This document shows positions 17,958 through 26,436 of a DNA stretch of 64,000 nucleotides, in pieces (position 1 is the stretch's first letter; each line of letters starts with the position of its first letter). The DNA is from Rhizobium sp. CF080 (GTDB lineage Bacteria; Pseudomonadota; Alphaproteobacteria; Rhizobiales; Rhizobiaceae): assembly GCF_000282095.2 (NCBI RefSeq), contig NZ_AKKC02000004.1:124001-188000 (forward strand), given 5' to 3'. The notes beneath the pieces were generated by a model. It was not told the DNA's origin and searched no databases. It saw nothing but the letters and a program-made list of their open reading frames with translations. Both the position numbers and the translations under genes were made by a program.

Positions 17958-18537
17958 TCTCTTTCCTCCTCTAAGACGAACTATTCTCAAAACTCGTGTG
18001 ACGGACCGCGTCCTCCTTGTGGCTCCGGCCCATCAAAGCGTGCGGATATATCGAGGACAATCACAACCAACAGTCAACGGGCTCCGATAGTTTGATGTCC
18101 CGCTATTCCCGTTTTCGTTAGTCCAGGCGACCCCGGCGGCATTTCCCCATGGTATCGGGCAATCAGGCCCGAGATTTCACAAATCCATGTATACAATTCC
18201 GGTTTCCGCCCCACATTCCCTGAAGATCGGCCGTCCCAAACTGCCGACTTCGGCGGAAACACTGCGGTCGTAAAAAAATCCCACGATGAAAAAGGAAATC
18301 AATCTGCCGCCAAGAAAACCGCCGGCCTGCCTGCCCTCCTCCATGCCGTTATACCAGCAATAAATCTGTATACATGGGCTGTCAATATTAGCCTTTGGCC
18401 TGAGGAAGTGAAGCCTTGAGCGTGAATGCTCCGTGTTTCCATGCTTCGAAGAGGAAGTCGCGCTGGCCTTCGTATTACCTGGACCCACAGAATATTCTCT
18501 ATGAGAGCGGGTAAACTGGCCATATCCTAGAGAATCT
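17958..18537. other. 580-bp intergenic region with shared livK element and paired TGTATACA palindromes
   Basis: No convincing gene. It holds the second copy of the livK upstream element (18072-18120). It also holds two copies of the palindrome TGTATACA (18188-18195 and 18367-18374), embedded in an 11-bp inverted repeat (CCATGTATACA at 18185-18195, TGTATACATGG at 18367-18377). TGTATACA cores are typical of operators for some GntR-family regulators. The 170 bp between them is AT-richer than the genes around it. Confidence 0.5.
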
Positions 18538-19452
18538 GTGAGACACATCGAAGTTTTCGCCATGCAAATTCCAATAAAGCCGATTTTCGTTTTCCATGCC
18601 GCCGCCCACGCGGGCAGCATCTCGAAGGCGGCCCAAGAGCTTGGCGTTACGCCGTCTGCCGTCAGCCAGCAAATTCAGGCGCTCGAGCTGCAGTTGGGCG
18701 TTGCTTTATTGGCGAAGGCTGGGCGCGGAATAGTCCTGACCGAAGCTGGCGAGCGCTATTTCTCAATGATCGCGGATCAGGTCGAGCAAATCTCGGAGGC
18801 CACAGCGACGATCAAAGGGTTCCGCTCGGTCACGAGCCTGACGATCCGAGCGACGCCGACACTGTCGAACAAGTGGTTACTGCCGCGCCTGAACTCGCTT
18901 CTCGACATGCATCCCGACCTGGAAGTGCGGCTCGACGGTACGAATGAGCCAACCGACTTCAATCAGGAAATCGTCGACATAGAACTCCGTCATGGTGACG
19001 GTCGCTGGCCAGGTCTGTTCGTGGAAGGCGTGGCGGAAGAAACCTTCATCCCGGTCTGTTCCCCTGGCTATGTTGCAGCCGGCACGTTGCGTGCCGAGGA
19101 CCTTCTTGGATATCGCCTTATCCATTCCGCCAAATCGCAGGCCCAATGGACGAGCTGGTTTCCGCTGGCGGGTGTGACGGCCACTGAGCGCTGGCAGAGA
19201 GTGTTGTTCGACCGAAGCCACATGGCGATCGACGCGGCGGTGAACGGCATGGGCATTGCCCTCGAAAGCACGCTCATGATGGGAGCGGAACTTGCCTCCG
19301 GGCGCCTGATCTGCCCCGTGGCGTCGCCGCCATCGTTGCGCCTCGTGACACAGTGGATCGTCTGCCCCTTTGAACATTTGCGTCGGCGAAAGGTCCGCAC
19401 ATTCCTCGACTGGCTGCGCGCGGAACGTGACGCTTGGGCAGCCGGCCGCTAA
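18538..19452 (+). CDS. LysR-family regulator, GcvA-like
   Basis: 304 residues. The N-terminal winged helix is FVFHAAAHAGSISKAAQELG followed by VTPSAVSQQIQALELQLGVA. The effector domain has LTIRATPTLSNKWLLPRLNS and VDIELRHGDGRWPGLFVE, which is the GcvA/AmpR-type pattern. A GTG start at 18538 has AGAG upstream; an ATG at 18562 (MQIPIK) is the alternative. It converges on the TRAP operon, the nearest candidate target, although it could also act on the divergent orphan binding-protein gene. Confidence 0.87.
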   Translation: MRHIEVFAMQIPIKPIFVFHAAAHAGSISKAAQELGVTPSAVSQQIQALELQLGVALLAKAGRGIVLTEAGERYFSMIADQVEQISEATATIKGFRSVTSLTIRATPTLSNKWLLPRLNSLLDMHPDLEVRLDGTNEPTDFNQEIVDIELRHGDGRWPGLFVEGVAEETFIPVCSPGYVAAGTLRAEDLLGYRLIHSAKSQAQWTSWFPLAGVTATERWQRVLFDRSHMAIDAAVNGMGIALESTLMMGAELASGRLICPVASPPSLRLVTQWIVCPFEHLRRRKVRTFLDWLRAERDAWAAGR

Positions 19453-19473
19453 ACGCCCAAATCCATGCCGAGC

Positions 19474-20754
19474 TCAATACATTCCCAGGAAGCGGATCGG
19501 GCCCAAGGTGAGGATCGGGAAAAGCACCAGTGCGAAGATGGCAAGTGTAAGGACGGCCATGGGCGCAAGCGACCCCTTGATGACGTCCTCAACCCTCATG
19601 TTCGCGACTTGAGCTGCCGCGAACAAGCAGACGCCGACCGGTGGCGTAACGAGGCCCAGGGTGAGCGTCATGACGGTGACGATGAGAAAGTGGATCGGAT
19701 CGATGCCGAGCGCCTCCACCGGCGGCATGAGCACCGGGATCAGAATGAACATCGCTGGAATGGCTTCCATGAATATGCCGATGATCAGCAGGAAGACGAA
19801 GATCACCAGCATTCCACTCAAGGGACCGAGATTCATGGCTTGCAGAAGATCCGCGACCTTCTCGGGCAGCCCGTCATAGGTGAATACCCACGCCGCGATC
19901 TGTGACGTGGCGGCGATGAACAGAATAGTGCCGGAAATGCGGGCCGTCGAGATGAGGATTTCCGGCACTTCGCTGACCGGAAGGGTGCGGTAGACGATGA
20001 TGCCAAGTAGGGCAACGTAGACCACGGCGATGGCGGCGGCTTCCGTTGGGGTGAACAGGCCGCTGGCGATGCCGATGATGAGGATCAGTGGCGTCAGCAT
20101 CGGCAGGATGGCGCGCAGGCCCGTGACGATAACTACACGGAAGTTGAACGGCGATGGCGGGTTGTAGCCGTAATACACCGAATAGCAGTGATTAAAGACG
20201 AGGAACGCGAATGCGATGAACAGGCCGGGCACCAGGCCCGCCACCAGCAAAGTGCCGATCGAGACATTGGCGATAGAGCCGGCGATGACAACGAGAATGG
20301 ACGGCGGAATGATCGAGGACAGCGTTGCGGTACACAGAGTCATGCCGACCGCATAACCTTTCGGAAACCCATGCCGCTCCATGGCCTTGATCTCGATGGC
20401 GCCGACCGAAGCGATGTCGGCCACCGAAGAACCGGAAACGCCGGAGAAGATCACCGAGGAAATCACGTTGACATGGCCGAGGCCGCCAGGAAGCCAACCG
20501 ACGATGGCCTCGGCGAAGTCAAAGATCCGCTCCGCCACCCGGCCGCGTTCCATGACGGTGCCGACAAGAATGAACAGCGGCACCGCGACCAGCAGGAACG
20601 AGTTCATCGAGGAGAACATCGTCTGCGACAGGAGGTCGAGAGGCATGGAGGTGAACAGCCAAAGCGTCGCCACGCTTGCGAGCGCCAATGCGACTGCGAG
20701 CGGGACACCCAGCATGCTGAGCCCGAAGAAGGAGATGAGGAGAAAGAGCGACAT
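19474..20754 (-). CDS. TRAP transporter large permease (DctM family)
   Basis: 426 residues, the normal length for DctM, almost entirely hydrophobic with about a dozen helices. Family landmarks include SSVIFSGVSGSSVADIASVG, GYAVGMTLCTATLSSIIPPS and VTPPVGVCLFAAAQVAN. It is the ion-coupled channel component. Last gene of the operon 25013-19474, four bases after the small permease. Confidence 0.92.
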   Translation of the reverse strand: MSLFLLISFFGLSMLGVPLAVALALASVATLWLFTSMPLDLLSQTMFSSMNSFLLVAVPLFILVGTVMERGRVAERIFDFAEAIVGWLPGGLGHVNVISSVIFSGVSGSSVADIASVGAIEIKAMERHGFPKGYAVGMTLCTATLSSIIPPSILVVIAGSIANVSIGTLLVAGLVPGLFIAFAFLVFNHCYSVYYGYNPPSPFNFRVVIVTGLRAILPMLTPLILIIGIASGLFTPTEAAAIAVVYVALLGIIVYRTLPVSEVPEILISTARISGTILFIAATSQIAAWVFTYDGLPEKVADLLQAMNLGPLSGMLVIFVFLLIIGIFMEAIPAMFILIPVLMPPVEALGIDPIHFLIVTVMTLTLGLVTPPVGVCLFAAAQVANMRVEDVIKGSLAPMAVLTLAIFALVLFPILTLGPIRFLGMY

Positions 20755-20757
20755 GGG

Positions 20758-21309
20758 TCAGTGTCCTGCGGTCATGGAAACATCCACATGGGCGCTTTCG
20801 CCAGCGGGCAAGCCGAGTTCAGGGAGCGCGATCAGTTCGCGACGCGTGCGCAGCGATTCAACGATCGCCAGGATCGCGATGACGGCGGACACCGGCATCA
20901 CCATTCCGATGAGCCACATGGGAATAGGCAAGGTCGCAGCCGTCTCATTCATCATGATTTGCTGCTGCACGAGCGTCAGCCCGGTCCAGCCCATGAGACC
21001 GAAGAACAGGACCGACGACAGCACGTAGATCGGCACTGCCAGATGGTGGAAGATGCGCTGGCCCATGACGAGGAAGACCACGACGCGCGCGCTTTCGACA
21101 GTTCTAAAGCCCGCCGCCAATCCCAGGAACACCATCCAGATGAACAGGAAACGGGTCGCCTCCTCCGTCCACGGCAGCGGATATCCTGTCAGCCGGCCGA
21201 TCACCTGCAACAGGACGACGATCAGCACGCCGGCGCAAGCTGCACCGGCAGCGAAATCGGCGACGATTTTTACGAACGTACCAAGCGGGGAACCTATGGG
21301 AGCACGCAT
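20758..21309 (-). CDS. TRAP transporter small permease (DctQ family)
   Basis: 183 residues with four predicted membrane helices and the DctQ motif LPWTEEATRFLFIWMVFLGL. The start MRAPIGSPLG at 21309 is preferred to 21372, which would add a segment overlapping the intergenic space after the binding-protein gene. It pairs with the large permease and docks the binding protein. Confidence 0.9.
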   Translation of the reverse strand: MRAPIGSPLGTFVKIVADFAAGAACAGVLIVVLLQVIGRLTGYPLPWTEEATRFLFIWMVFLGLAAGFRTVESARVVVFLVMGQRIFHHLAVPIYVLSSVLFFGLMGWTGLTLVQQQIMMNETAATLPIPMWLIGMVMPVSAVIAILAIVESLRTRRELIALPELGLPAGESAHVDVSMTAGH

Positions 21310-21387
21310 GGAGAGACCCTTTCCAACAGCTGCGACGATCGATGTAACACCGGCACCTTGCCATGACAGCAAGGTGCCGGCGCCAAA

Positions 21388-22383
21388 TCAGTTCGTGGTG
21401 ATGAAAGTGCGAGTGCGCTCGAAGAAGGACTTATCCTTCACCAGGGCAGAGAACTTGTCCGTAAGACCCGCCGCGACATCGACGAACGCCTTGCGCTGCT
21501 GTTCCGTCAGTTCGTTGACCTGCATGCCGTTGGCCTTCAGAGTTGCCAGCGATTTCTCGATATCGGCGGCATCGTTTGCGGCCTTCCAGACCTCCGTTTC
21601 CTTCGCCGCTTCGTTCAATGCGGCCTTGAAGCTGTCGCTCAGGCCCTTGTAGCGCGCCGGGTTCATGCCCAGCACCCAGGCATCGGCGATGTGATTGCTG
21701 ATGGTGGCAAATTTCTGCACTTCGTACAGCTTGGCGCTGACGGGAACGTTGACTGGATTTTCCTGCCCGTCGACGACCTTCAGCTGAAGAGCGTTATACA
21801 CTTCGGCAAAGGCCATCGGAGTGGGGGCAGCGCCCATCGCCCCGAAGAACTCAACCCAGAGCGGATTGTTCGGGACGCGCAGCTTCATGCCCTTGAGGTC
21901 TGCCGGCGAGGTGATCGCCACCTTGGAATTGGTGATCTGGCGCAGCGGCCGGGACCAGAGATCGAGGCCCTGGATGCCGATCTTGCTCAGGTCTGTTTGC
22001 AGTTCCTTGCCGAGGTCACTGTCGAGATAGGCCCGTAACTGCTCAATGTCGCGGAACTGGTAGGGGATGGCGATCGCGGTGAACTTCGGATTGAATGTCG
22101 CGTAAAGCGAGGTGGAGTTGAGAAGAAGGTCCAGCGAACCGCCGGCCAGCTGCTTCACGCCGGCGGAAGGATCTCCGCCATAGAGCGTGCCGTTGGGAAA
22201 TACTTTGATGGTCAGCTCGCCCTTGGTTTTCGCCGATACCAGTTCGGCAAATTTCTTGGCGGCGAGCGTGATCTCGGACGTGTCCGGGTCCGGCGTGGAC
22301 AATGTCAGTGTTTCGGCATGGGCGATGGAAGCTGCCAGAATCGCGACGGCTGCCACCACGCTGCGGATCGTAAAATGTCTCAT
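21388..22383 (-). CDS. TRAP transporter substrate-binding protein (DctP family)
   Basis: 331 residues with a signal peptide ending near SIAHA and mature start ETLTLSTPDPDTSEITLAAK. The DctP signature region reads DLKGMKLRVPNNPLWVEFFG, in which the conserved Arg of LRVPNN would clamp the ligand carboxylate. DctP proteins bind organic acids and sugar acids; together with the two dehydrogenases upstream, a hydroxy acid or aldonate is likely. Confidence 0.9.
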   Translation of the reverse strand: MRHFTIRSVVAAVAILAASIAHAETLTLSTPDPDTSEITLAAKKFAELVSAKTKGELTIKVFPNGTLYGGDPSAGVKQLAGGSLDLLLNSTSLYATFNPKFTAIAIPYQFRDIEQLRAYLDSDLGKELQTDLSKIGIQGLDLWSRPLRQITNSKVAITSPADLKGMKLRVPNNPLWVEFFGAMGAAPTPMAFAEVYNALQLKVVDGQENPVNVPVSAKLYEVQKFATISNHIADAWVLGMNPARYKGLSDSFKAALNEAAKETEVWKAANDAADIEKSLATLKANGMQVNELTEQQRKAFVDVAAGLTDKFSALVKDKSFFERTRTFITTN

Positions 22384-22430
22384 GCTAATTCCTCCCGTTG
22401 GTTATCGAGCCGAGCGCGCCGATGGCACCT

Positions 22431-23315
22431 TCAGCTTGGATTCATGCGTTGCAATTGGCGGATAATCCCGCTGTGATCCAGATCGCCATCGCCATTGTCG
22501 ACCATGGCCTGGAACAGTCGGTCAACCTCCTCGCTGACCGGCAGTGTCAGACCGCGGCTTCGGGCAAAGCCGAGAGCCGTGGACGTATCCTTCACCTGAT
22601 ATTTCGCCGGGCCACCCGGCTCGAAATTGCCCTCCACCATGCGCAGGCCGTGCTGGCGCAAGACGGTCGATTCCGCGAAGCCCCCCAGCAGCGCCTCGCG
22701 CACCCGCGCCGGATCTGCCCCGCCGCGTTGCGCAAGCGTGAGCGCTTCGGCAACAGCACAGAGCGTCGAAGCGACGATCAGCTGGTTTGCGAGTTTTGTG
22801 AGTGCGCCGCTTCCTGACGGACCGACATGTGTCACTCTTCCAAGGCAGGCAAAGATCGGGCGAATCCTGTCGACGATCGCCGCATCGCCACCGGCCATGA
22901 TGGCAAGCGTCCCTTCCTTGGCACCCTTCTCGCCGCCGGAAACCGGGGCGTCGAGACATGCGATTCCGCGCTCGGACGCAGCCTGGGCAATCGCCAATGC
23001 CGTTTCGACCGGAATTGAACTCATGACGACGACGGTCGAACCGGCCCGCATGACCGACAGCAATCCACCCGAGCCCAGCAGCAGCGCTTCGCAGACCGGT
23101 CCGGAACTCAACATGCAGATTACCACGTCGGCGCCAGCCCCCGCCTCGCTCGCGCTATCGGCGATGGCCACGCCCCTTTCACTTAGAGCTTCGGCCTTCG
23201 CGGACGTCCGGTTCCACGCCGAGACTACGAACCCGGCCTCGGCCAGCCGACCGGCCATGGGAGCGCCCATGATGCCGGTACCGATAACGGCGATACGGCT
23301 GGTGGTCTCTTGCAT
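22431..23315 (-). CDS. NAD(P)-dependent beta-hydroxyacid dehydrogenase (3-hydroxyisobutyrate dehydrogenase family)
   Basis: 294 residues. N-terminal Rossmann motif IAVIGTGIMGAPMAGRLAEA; substrate motif LDAPVSGGEKGAKEGTLAIM; catalytic lysine region GSGALTKLANQLIVAS. Members oxidise 3-hydroxyisobutyrate, tartronate semialdehyde, glyoxylate or phosphorylated sugar acids; L-threonate-dehydrogenase-like members are common beside transporters. Start at MQETTS (23315). It lies inside the TRAP operon, suggesting oxidation of the imported hydroxy acid. Confidence 0.88.
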   Translation of the reverse strand: MQETTSRIAVIGTGIMGAPMAGRLAEAGFVVSAWNRTSAKAEALSERGVAIADSASEAGAGADVVICMLSSGPVCEALLLGSGGLLSVMRAGSTVVVMSSIPVETALAIAQAASERGIACLDAPVSGGEKGAKEGTLAIMAGGDAAIVDRIRPIFACLGRVTHVGPSGSGALTKLANQLIVASTLCAVAEALTLAQRGGADPARVREALLGGFAESTVLRQHGLRMVEGNFEPGGPAKYQVKDTSTALGFARSRGLTLPVSEEVDRLFQAMVDNGDGDLDHSGIIRQLQRMNPS

Positions 23316-23334
23316 CGATCTGTTCTCCGTGGAT

Positions 23335-23640
23335 TCAGGGATATCGTCTTTGCGAAAAGCGGACCGGTCGCTCTTCCGAGATGAGTGACGGGAACGCCTC
23401 TCGGAAGCGCCCGAGATGGGGCGTTTCCAGATGGGCATCGAACGCTGCCCGGCTGTCATAGACTTCATAGAAGATGACCGTATCTTCCGAACCCTCCGGG
23501 CAGATGACGTCGAACTGCCGGCAGCCCGGCTCGTCGGCGACAGAATGTTCGGCGTCTTCCCGAGCGGCTTCGAGGAAGGCGAGGAGCTTGCCCGGCTTCA
23601 CCTGGAACTCCGCGATCACGACAAAAGCTTGCCTGTCCAT
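23335..23640 (-). CDS. Antibiotic-biosynthesis-monooxygenase (ABM) domain protein
   Basis: 101 residues with the dimeric ferredoxin-like ABM fold: FVVIAEFQVKPGKLLAFLEA, HSVADEPGCRQFDVI, VIFYEVYDSRAAFDAHLETP, a pattern shared by YgiN and LsrG. Relatives are quinol monooxygenases or isomerases of small hydroxyketones. Located between the two dehydrogenases of the TRAP operon, it may act as an isomerase or oxygenase on an intermediate; this is inference. Confidence 0.83.
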   Translation of the reverse strand: MDRQAFVVIAEFQVKPGKLLAFLEAAREDAEHSVADEPGCRQFDVICPEGSEDTVIFYEVYDSRAAFDAHLETPHLGRFREAFPSLISEERPVRFSQRRYP

Positions 23641-23654
23641 TGGGCTGTCCCTGC

Positions 23655-25013
23655 TCACTCGGCGGCAATCTTGGCCGGACGGAAATGCTCTTCCATTTCC
23701 TTGCGTAACCGGACGACGTCAAGGTCGTTGACGATTTCGACGTCATCGAATGAAACGATCTGGTCCTTCTTGATCGGCCGCTTCAGTTTGACGTTTTGCG
23801 CGAGACCCATGGGCAGCGCCTTGAGGTCGAGGCTGCGTGTCGCAGGGATAGCATTGGCCCAGACCGCGTAACCGCCCTCGCCGTCCAGCATTTCGCCCGG
23901 CTGCATGTCCTTCTTTGCCGTCGCGACGGCGTCGCCGCGGAACTCCTTGGAGCAACCGGTCGGCTCGTTGCGCAGCACAGCCGAAAGGACGCTGATCGAA
24001 GTCTCGAGGCCGATGATGTGGAACGGGCGCCACATCGAGGCATACCAGCCCGATGGGTCCGTCAGCAGGCCGTATTGCTTGAAGCAGGCACGGGCATATT
24101 CGTTATGGGCCTTGAACGTGACGAAGACACCATAGCGGATATTGTTGAACACCTCGCGGCCATCCGGTTCCTGGCTGGCCGCAATATCAACCAGCCCGGA
24201 CCGCGACATGCGACCACCATCGGCCGCCGGACGGAAAACCCGCGCCAGATCATGGAGGCCGGCCGGCGGGAAGGCAAGGCCGTCATCCGGGCAATCAAGG
24301 CCGGTGCCATTGGCCACGGCAGCCATTTCGATCGCCGCCTTCGTGCCGTCGGTGAAGGAATTGTACATCTTGGGATTGAAGTCCCCCTTGGCGACCTCTT
24401 CGTCGCTCCATCCGAAGAAGCCCCAGACCGTGTCCGGTGTCGAGTAACGGAAGCGAGGTTCAAAGTTCATTCCCTTACCAGCCGAGGTTACCTCAAAACC
24501 GGTCGCACGAGCCCAGTCGACCAGTTCGCAGATCAGCGCAGGCTGGTCGCCATAAGCCATGGAATAGATGACGCCGGCTGAGCGGGCTTTTTCGGCGAGG
24601 ATGGGACCGACCATGCAATCGGCCTCGACATTGACCATGACCACATGTTTCTTGCTCTCGATTGCTCCAAGCGCATGACGCGTGCCTGCAATCGGATGAC
24701 CTGTCGCCTCGATAACACATTCGATTTCGTCGCAGCCGTAGATTTCCCTGACGTCGCTGGTCACATAGGTCTGGCCGCTCTTCAGGGCCTCGCCGCAGCT
24801 TTTCGCCTCGTATCGTTCCGTGGCCCAACCGACACGCTTCAGGGATTCCCGTGCCTTGCCGACATCGAGATCAGCGACCGCGACCATGTGCAGACCATTG
24901 ATGCGCTGGGCCTGTGCCAATACCATCGAACCGAACTTGCCGGCACCGATCAGCGCCACCCTTACCGGGCGACCGTTCGCGGCACGAAGCGAGAGAAGAG
25001 AAGAGAGATTCAT
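23655..25013 (-). CDS. Homoserine-dehydrogenase-like oxidoreductase with C-terminal SAF domain
   Basis: 452 residues. An N-terminal Rossmann fold (VRVALIGAGKFGSMVLAQAQ) is followed by a homoserine-dehydrogenase/Gfo-Idh-like middle (IECVIEATGHPIAGTRHALG, VVMVNVEADCMVGPILAEKA). The last roughly 90 residues (KKDMQPGEMLDGEGGYAVWA, NVKLKRPIKKDQIVSFDDVE) are a SAF domain, often mis-annotated as FlgA. Such proteins recur in sugar-acid pathways, including branched and four-carbon acids. First gene of the TRAP operon. Confidence 0.83.
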   Translation of the reverse strand: MNLSSLLSLRAANGRPVRVALIGAGKFGSMVLAQAQRINGLHMVAVADLDVGKARESLKRVGWATERYEAKSCGEALKSGQTYVTSDVREIYGCDEIECVIEATGHPIAGTRHALGAIESKKHVVMVNVEADCMVGPILAEKARSAGVIYSMAYGDQPALICELVDWARATGFEVTSAGKGMNFEPRFRYSTPDTVWGFFGWSDEEVAKGDFNPKMYNSFTDGTKAAIEMAAVANGTGLDCPDDGLAFPPAGLHDLARVFRPAADGGRMSRSGLVDIAASQEPDGREVFNNIRYGVFVTFKAHNEYARACFKQYGLLTDPSGWYASMWRPFHIIGLETSISVLSAVLRNEPTGCSKEFRGDAVATAKKDMQPGEMLDGEGGYAVWANAIPATRSLDLKALPMGLAQNVKLKRPIKKDQIVSFDDVEIVNDLDVVRLRKEMEEHFRPAKIAAE

Positions 25014-25362
25014 GAGACGACGTCCTCAACTGGTGAATGAATATGAGGAGTGCCCCGCCGAGTTCAGCGCGCATTGATCCCCGCAGGGCAAAGCATGACA
25101 CCTCGCCGACCGCCTCTGGTCCGAATGCACCTTAATTCCTCCGGGGAAGCGCGGCTCCTGCCGCCACTCCCAGCCGCCTCCCGAGCAGCCTGTGATCCAA
25201 GTTAGGGCAAGGAAGGACTTAGCTCAATTTAGAAAGTCGAAACGATACATTAGAATTTCTAACGCATTAAGGATCATTCCTCAGGAGACCAGGCCGGCGC
25301 GCCACATCGCCGAAGGGATCTGAACCGGCGCTTTCTACATGCCCCCACGATCCCTCTCGAGC
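25014..25362. other. Promoter region of the TRAP operon with a TTAGAA palindrome
   Basis: This gap lies upstream of the TRAP/oxidoreductase operon. It contains the perfect palindrome TTAGAA-T-TTCTAA at 25250-25262 and a related TTTAGAAA 24 bp to its left, a possible operator. I see no gene here. Confidence 0.4.
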
Positions 25363-25385
25363 ACATCCCGTCATTGACGGGATGT
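25363..25385 (-). terminator. Hairpin at the end of the racemase/oxoprolinase operon
   Basis: ACATCCCGTC and GACGGGATGT form a perfect 10-bp stem with a three-base loop, beginning 6 bases after the stop of the proline-racemase-family gene. No T-run follows on the minus strand. Confidence 0.6.
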
Positions 25386-25390
25386 TGCGG

Positions 25391-26422
25391 TTACCCGATG
25401 GTCGGCCAGGTATCGGAGAGGCGGTATCCTGCTGGCCAGGGATCGGCGGGATCCAGCATCAGCTGGTGGGTGCCGGTGACCCAGGCGCGGCCGGTGATCA
25501 ACGGATAGATACCGGAACGCCCGCCGACGGTCGTCTCCGACTGGATCGCGCAGTGAAATTCGGACCCTATGATCGAGCGGCCGACGAAGGTCTCGCCGAT
25601 GCCGATCTCGCCGCGGGCGTGCAGCACCGCCATGCGGGCCGAACAGCCGGTCCCGGTCGGTGAACGGTCGATCTTGCCAGGGCGGATGACGACCGCGTTG
25701 GCGCCTGTCAGCACGCCATTCTCGCGGGTCACAGGGGCTGCGATCTGGCAGAACGAGAAATGATCCCAGTCGGAATTTTCCGGATGCAGGAAGCCGATCT
25801 GCTCGTCGGCGGCTCGGGTGATCCGCACGCCGATCTCCGCGATCTCGCGCGCTTCGTCGGGCTTGATTTCGAAGCCAAGATCACGCGCATTGACGATCAC
25901 GAAACTGTCGCCGCCATAGGCGGTATCGGCCTTGATCGTGCCGAACCCCGGCACTTCCAGCGGCACGTCGAGCTTGTCGGCGAAAGACGGTACATTGCGG
26001 ACCTGAATCCGCTCCGCCTTGCCGTTCCGGCACTCGGCGGTAACTTCGACAAGCCCGCCCGGCGCCTCCAGCACCATTTTTGTCACCGGTTCCTGCATGG
26101 GGATGATGCCGGTATCGAGCAGCACGGTCGAAACGCAGATCGAGTTGGAGCCCGACATCGGCGGCGTATCGGCCGGCTCCATGATGATCCAGCCCATCTG
26201 GGCCTTGGGGTTTTTCGGCGGAACGAGCAGGTTCACATGCCGGAAAACGCCGCCTCGGGGTTCGTTGAGAACGAAATTGCGCAGCGTCTCGTCGCGGGCA
26301 ATGAAGCGGGATTGCTCCCAGAGCGTCTCTCCAGGCGGCGGCAACACGCCACCGACGATGACATCCCCCACCTCGCCCTCCGCATGGCAACTGACGACGT
26401 GGATCACCTTCGACGACCGCAT
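25391..26422 (-). CDS. Proline racemase family protein with atypical catalytic residues
   Basis: 343 residues, full length for the proline racemase / hydroxyproline epimerase / trans-3-hydroxyproline dehydratase family. The first catalytic position, Cys in MCGHNSI of racemases, is Ser here (MSGSNSI). The second, Cys in DRSPCGTGTSA, is Thr ([13 protein letters not shown]), with a Cys four residues later. The described functional groups carry Cys-Cys, Ser-Cys or Cys-Thr pairs, so the activity here is uncertain; dehydration or epimerisation of a hydroxyproline-like compound is plausible. It is the last gene of the operon, next to an Ldh-type reductase that fits reduction of a pyrroline carboxylate. 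Confidence 0.83.
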   Translation of the reverse strand: MRSSKVIHVVSCHAEGEVGDVIVGGVLPPPGETLWEQSRFIARDETLRNFVLNEPRGGVFRHVNLLVPPKNPKAQMGWIIMEPADTPPMSGSNSICVSTVLLDTGIIPMQEPVTKMVLEAPGGLVEVTAECRNGKAERIQVRNVPSFADKLDVPLEVPGFGTIKADTAYGGDSFVIVNARDLGFEIKPDEAREIAEIGVRITRAADEQIGFLHPENSDWDHFSFCQIAAPVTRENGVLTGANAVVIRPGKIDRSPTGTGCSARMAVLHARGEIGIGETFVGRSIIGSEFHCAIQSETTVGGRSGIYPLITGRAWVTGTHQLMLDPADPWPAGYRLSDTWPTIG

Positions 26423-26436
26423 TTCATTCCCTCATA

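Noticed and set aside
25250..25262. TTAGAA-T-TTCTAA as an Irr iron-control element
   Set aside because: The half-sites resemble the ICE motif but the spacing is too short and no iron gene follows; kept only as a generic palindrome.
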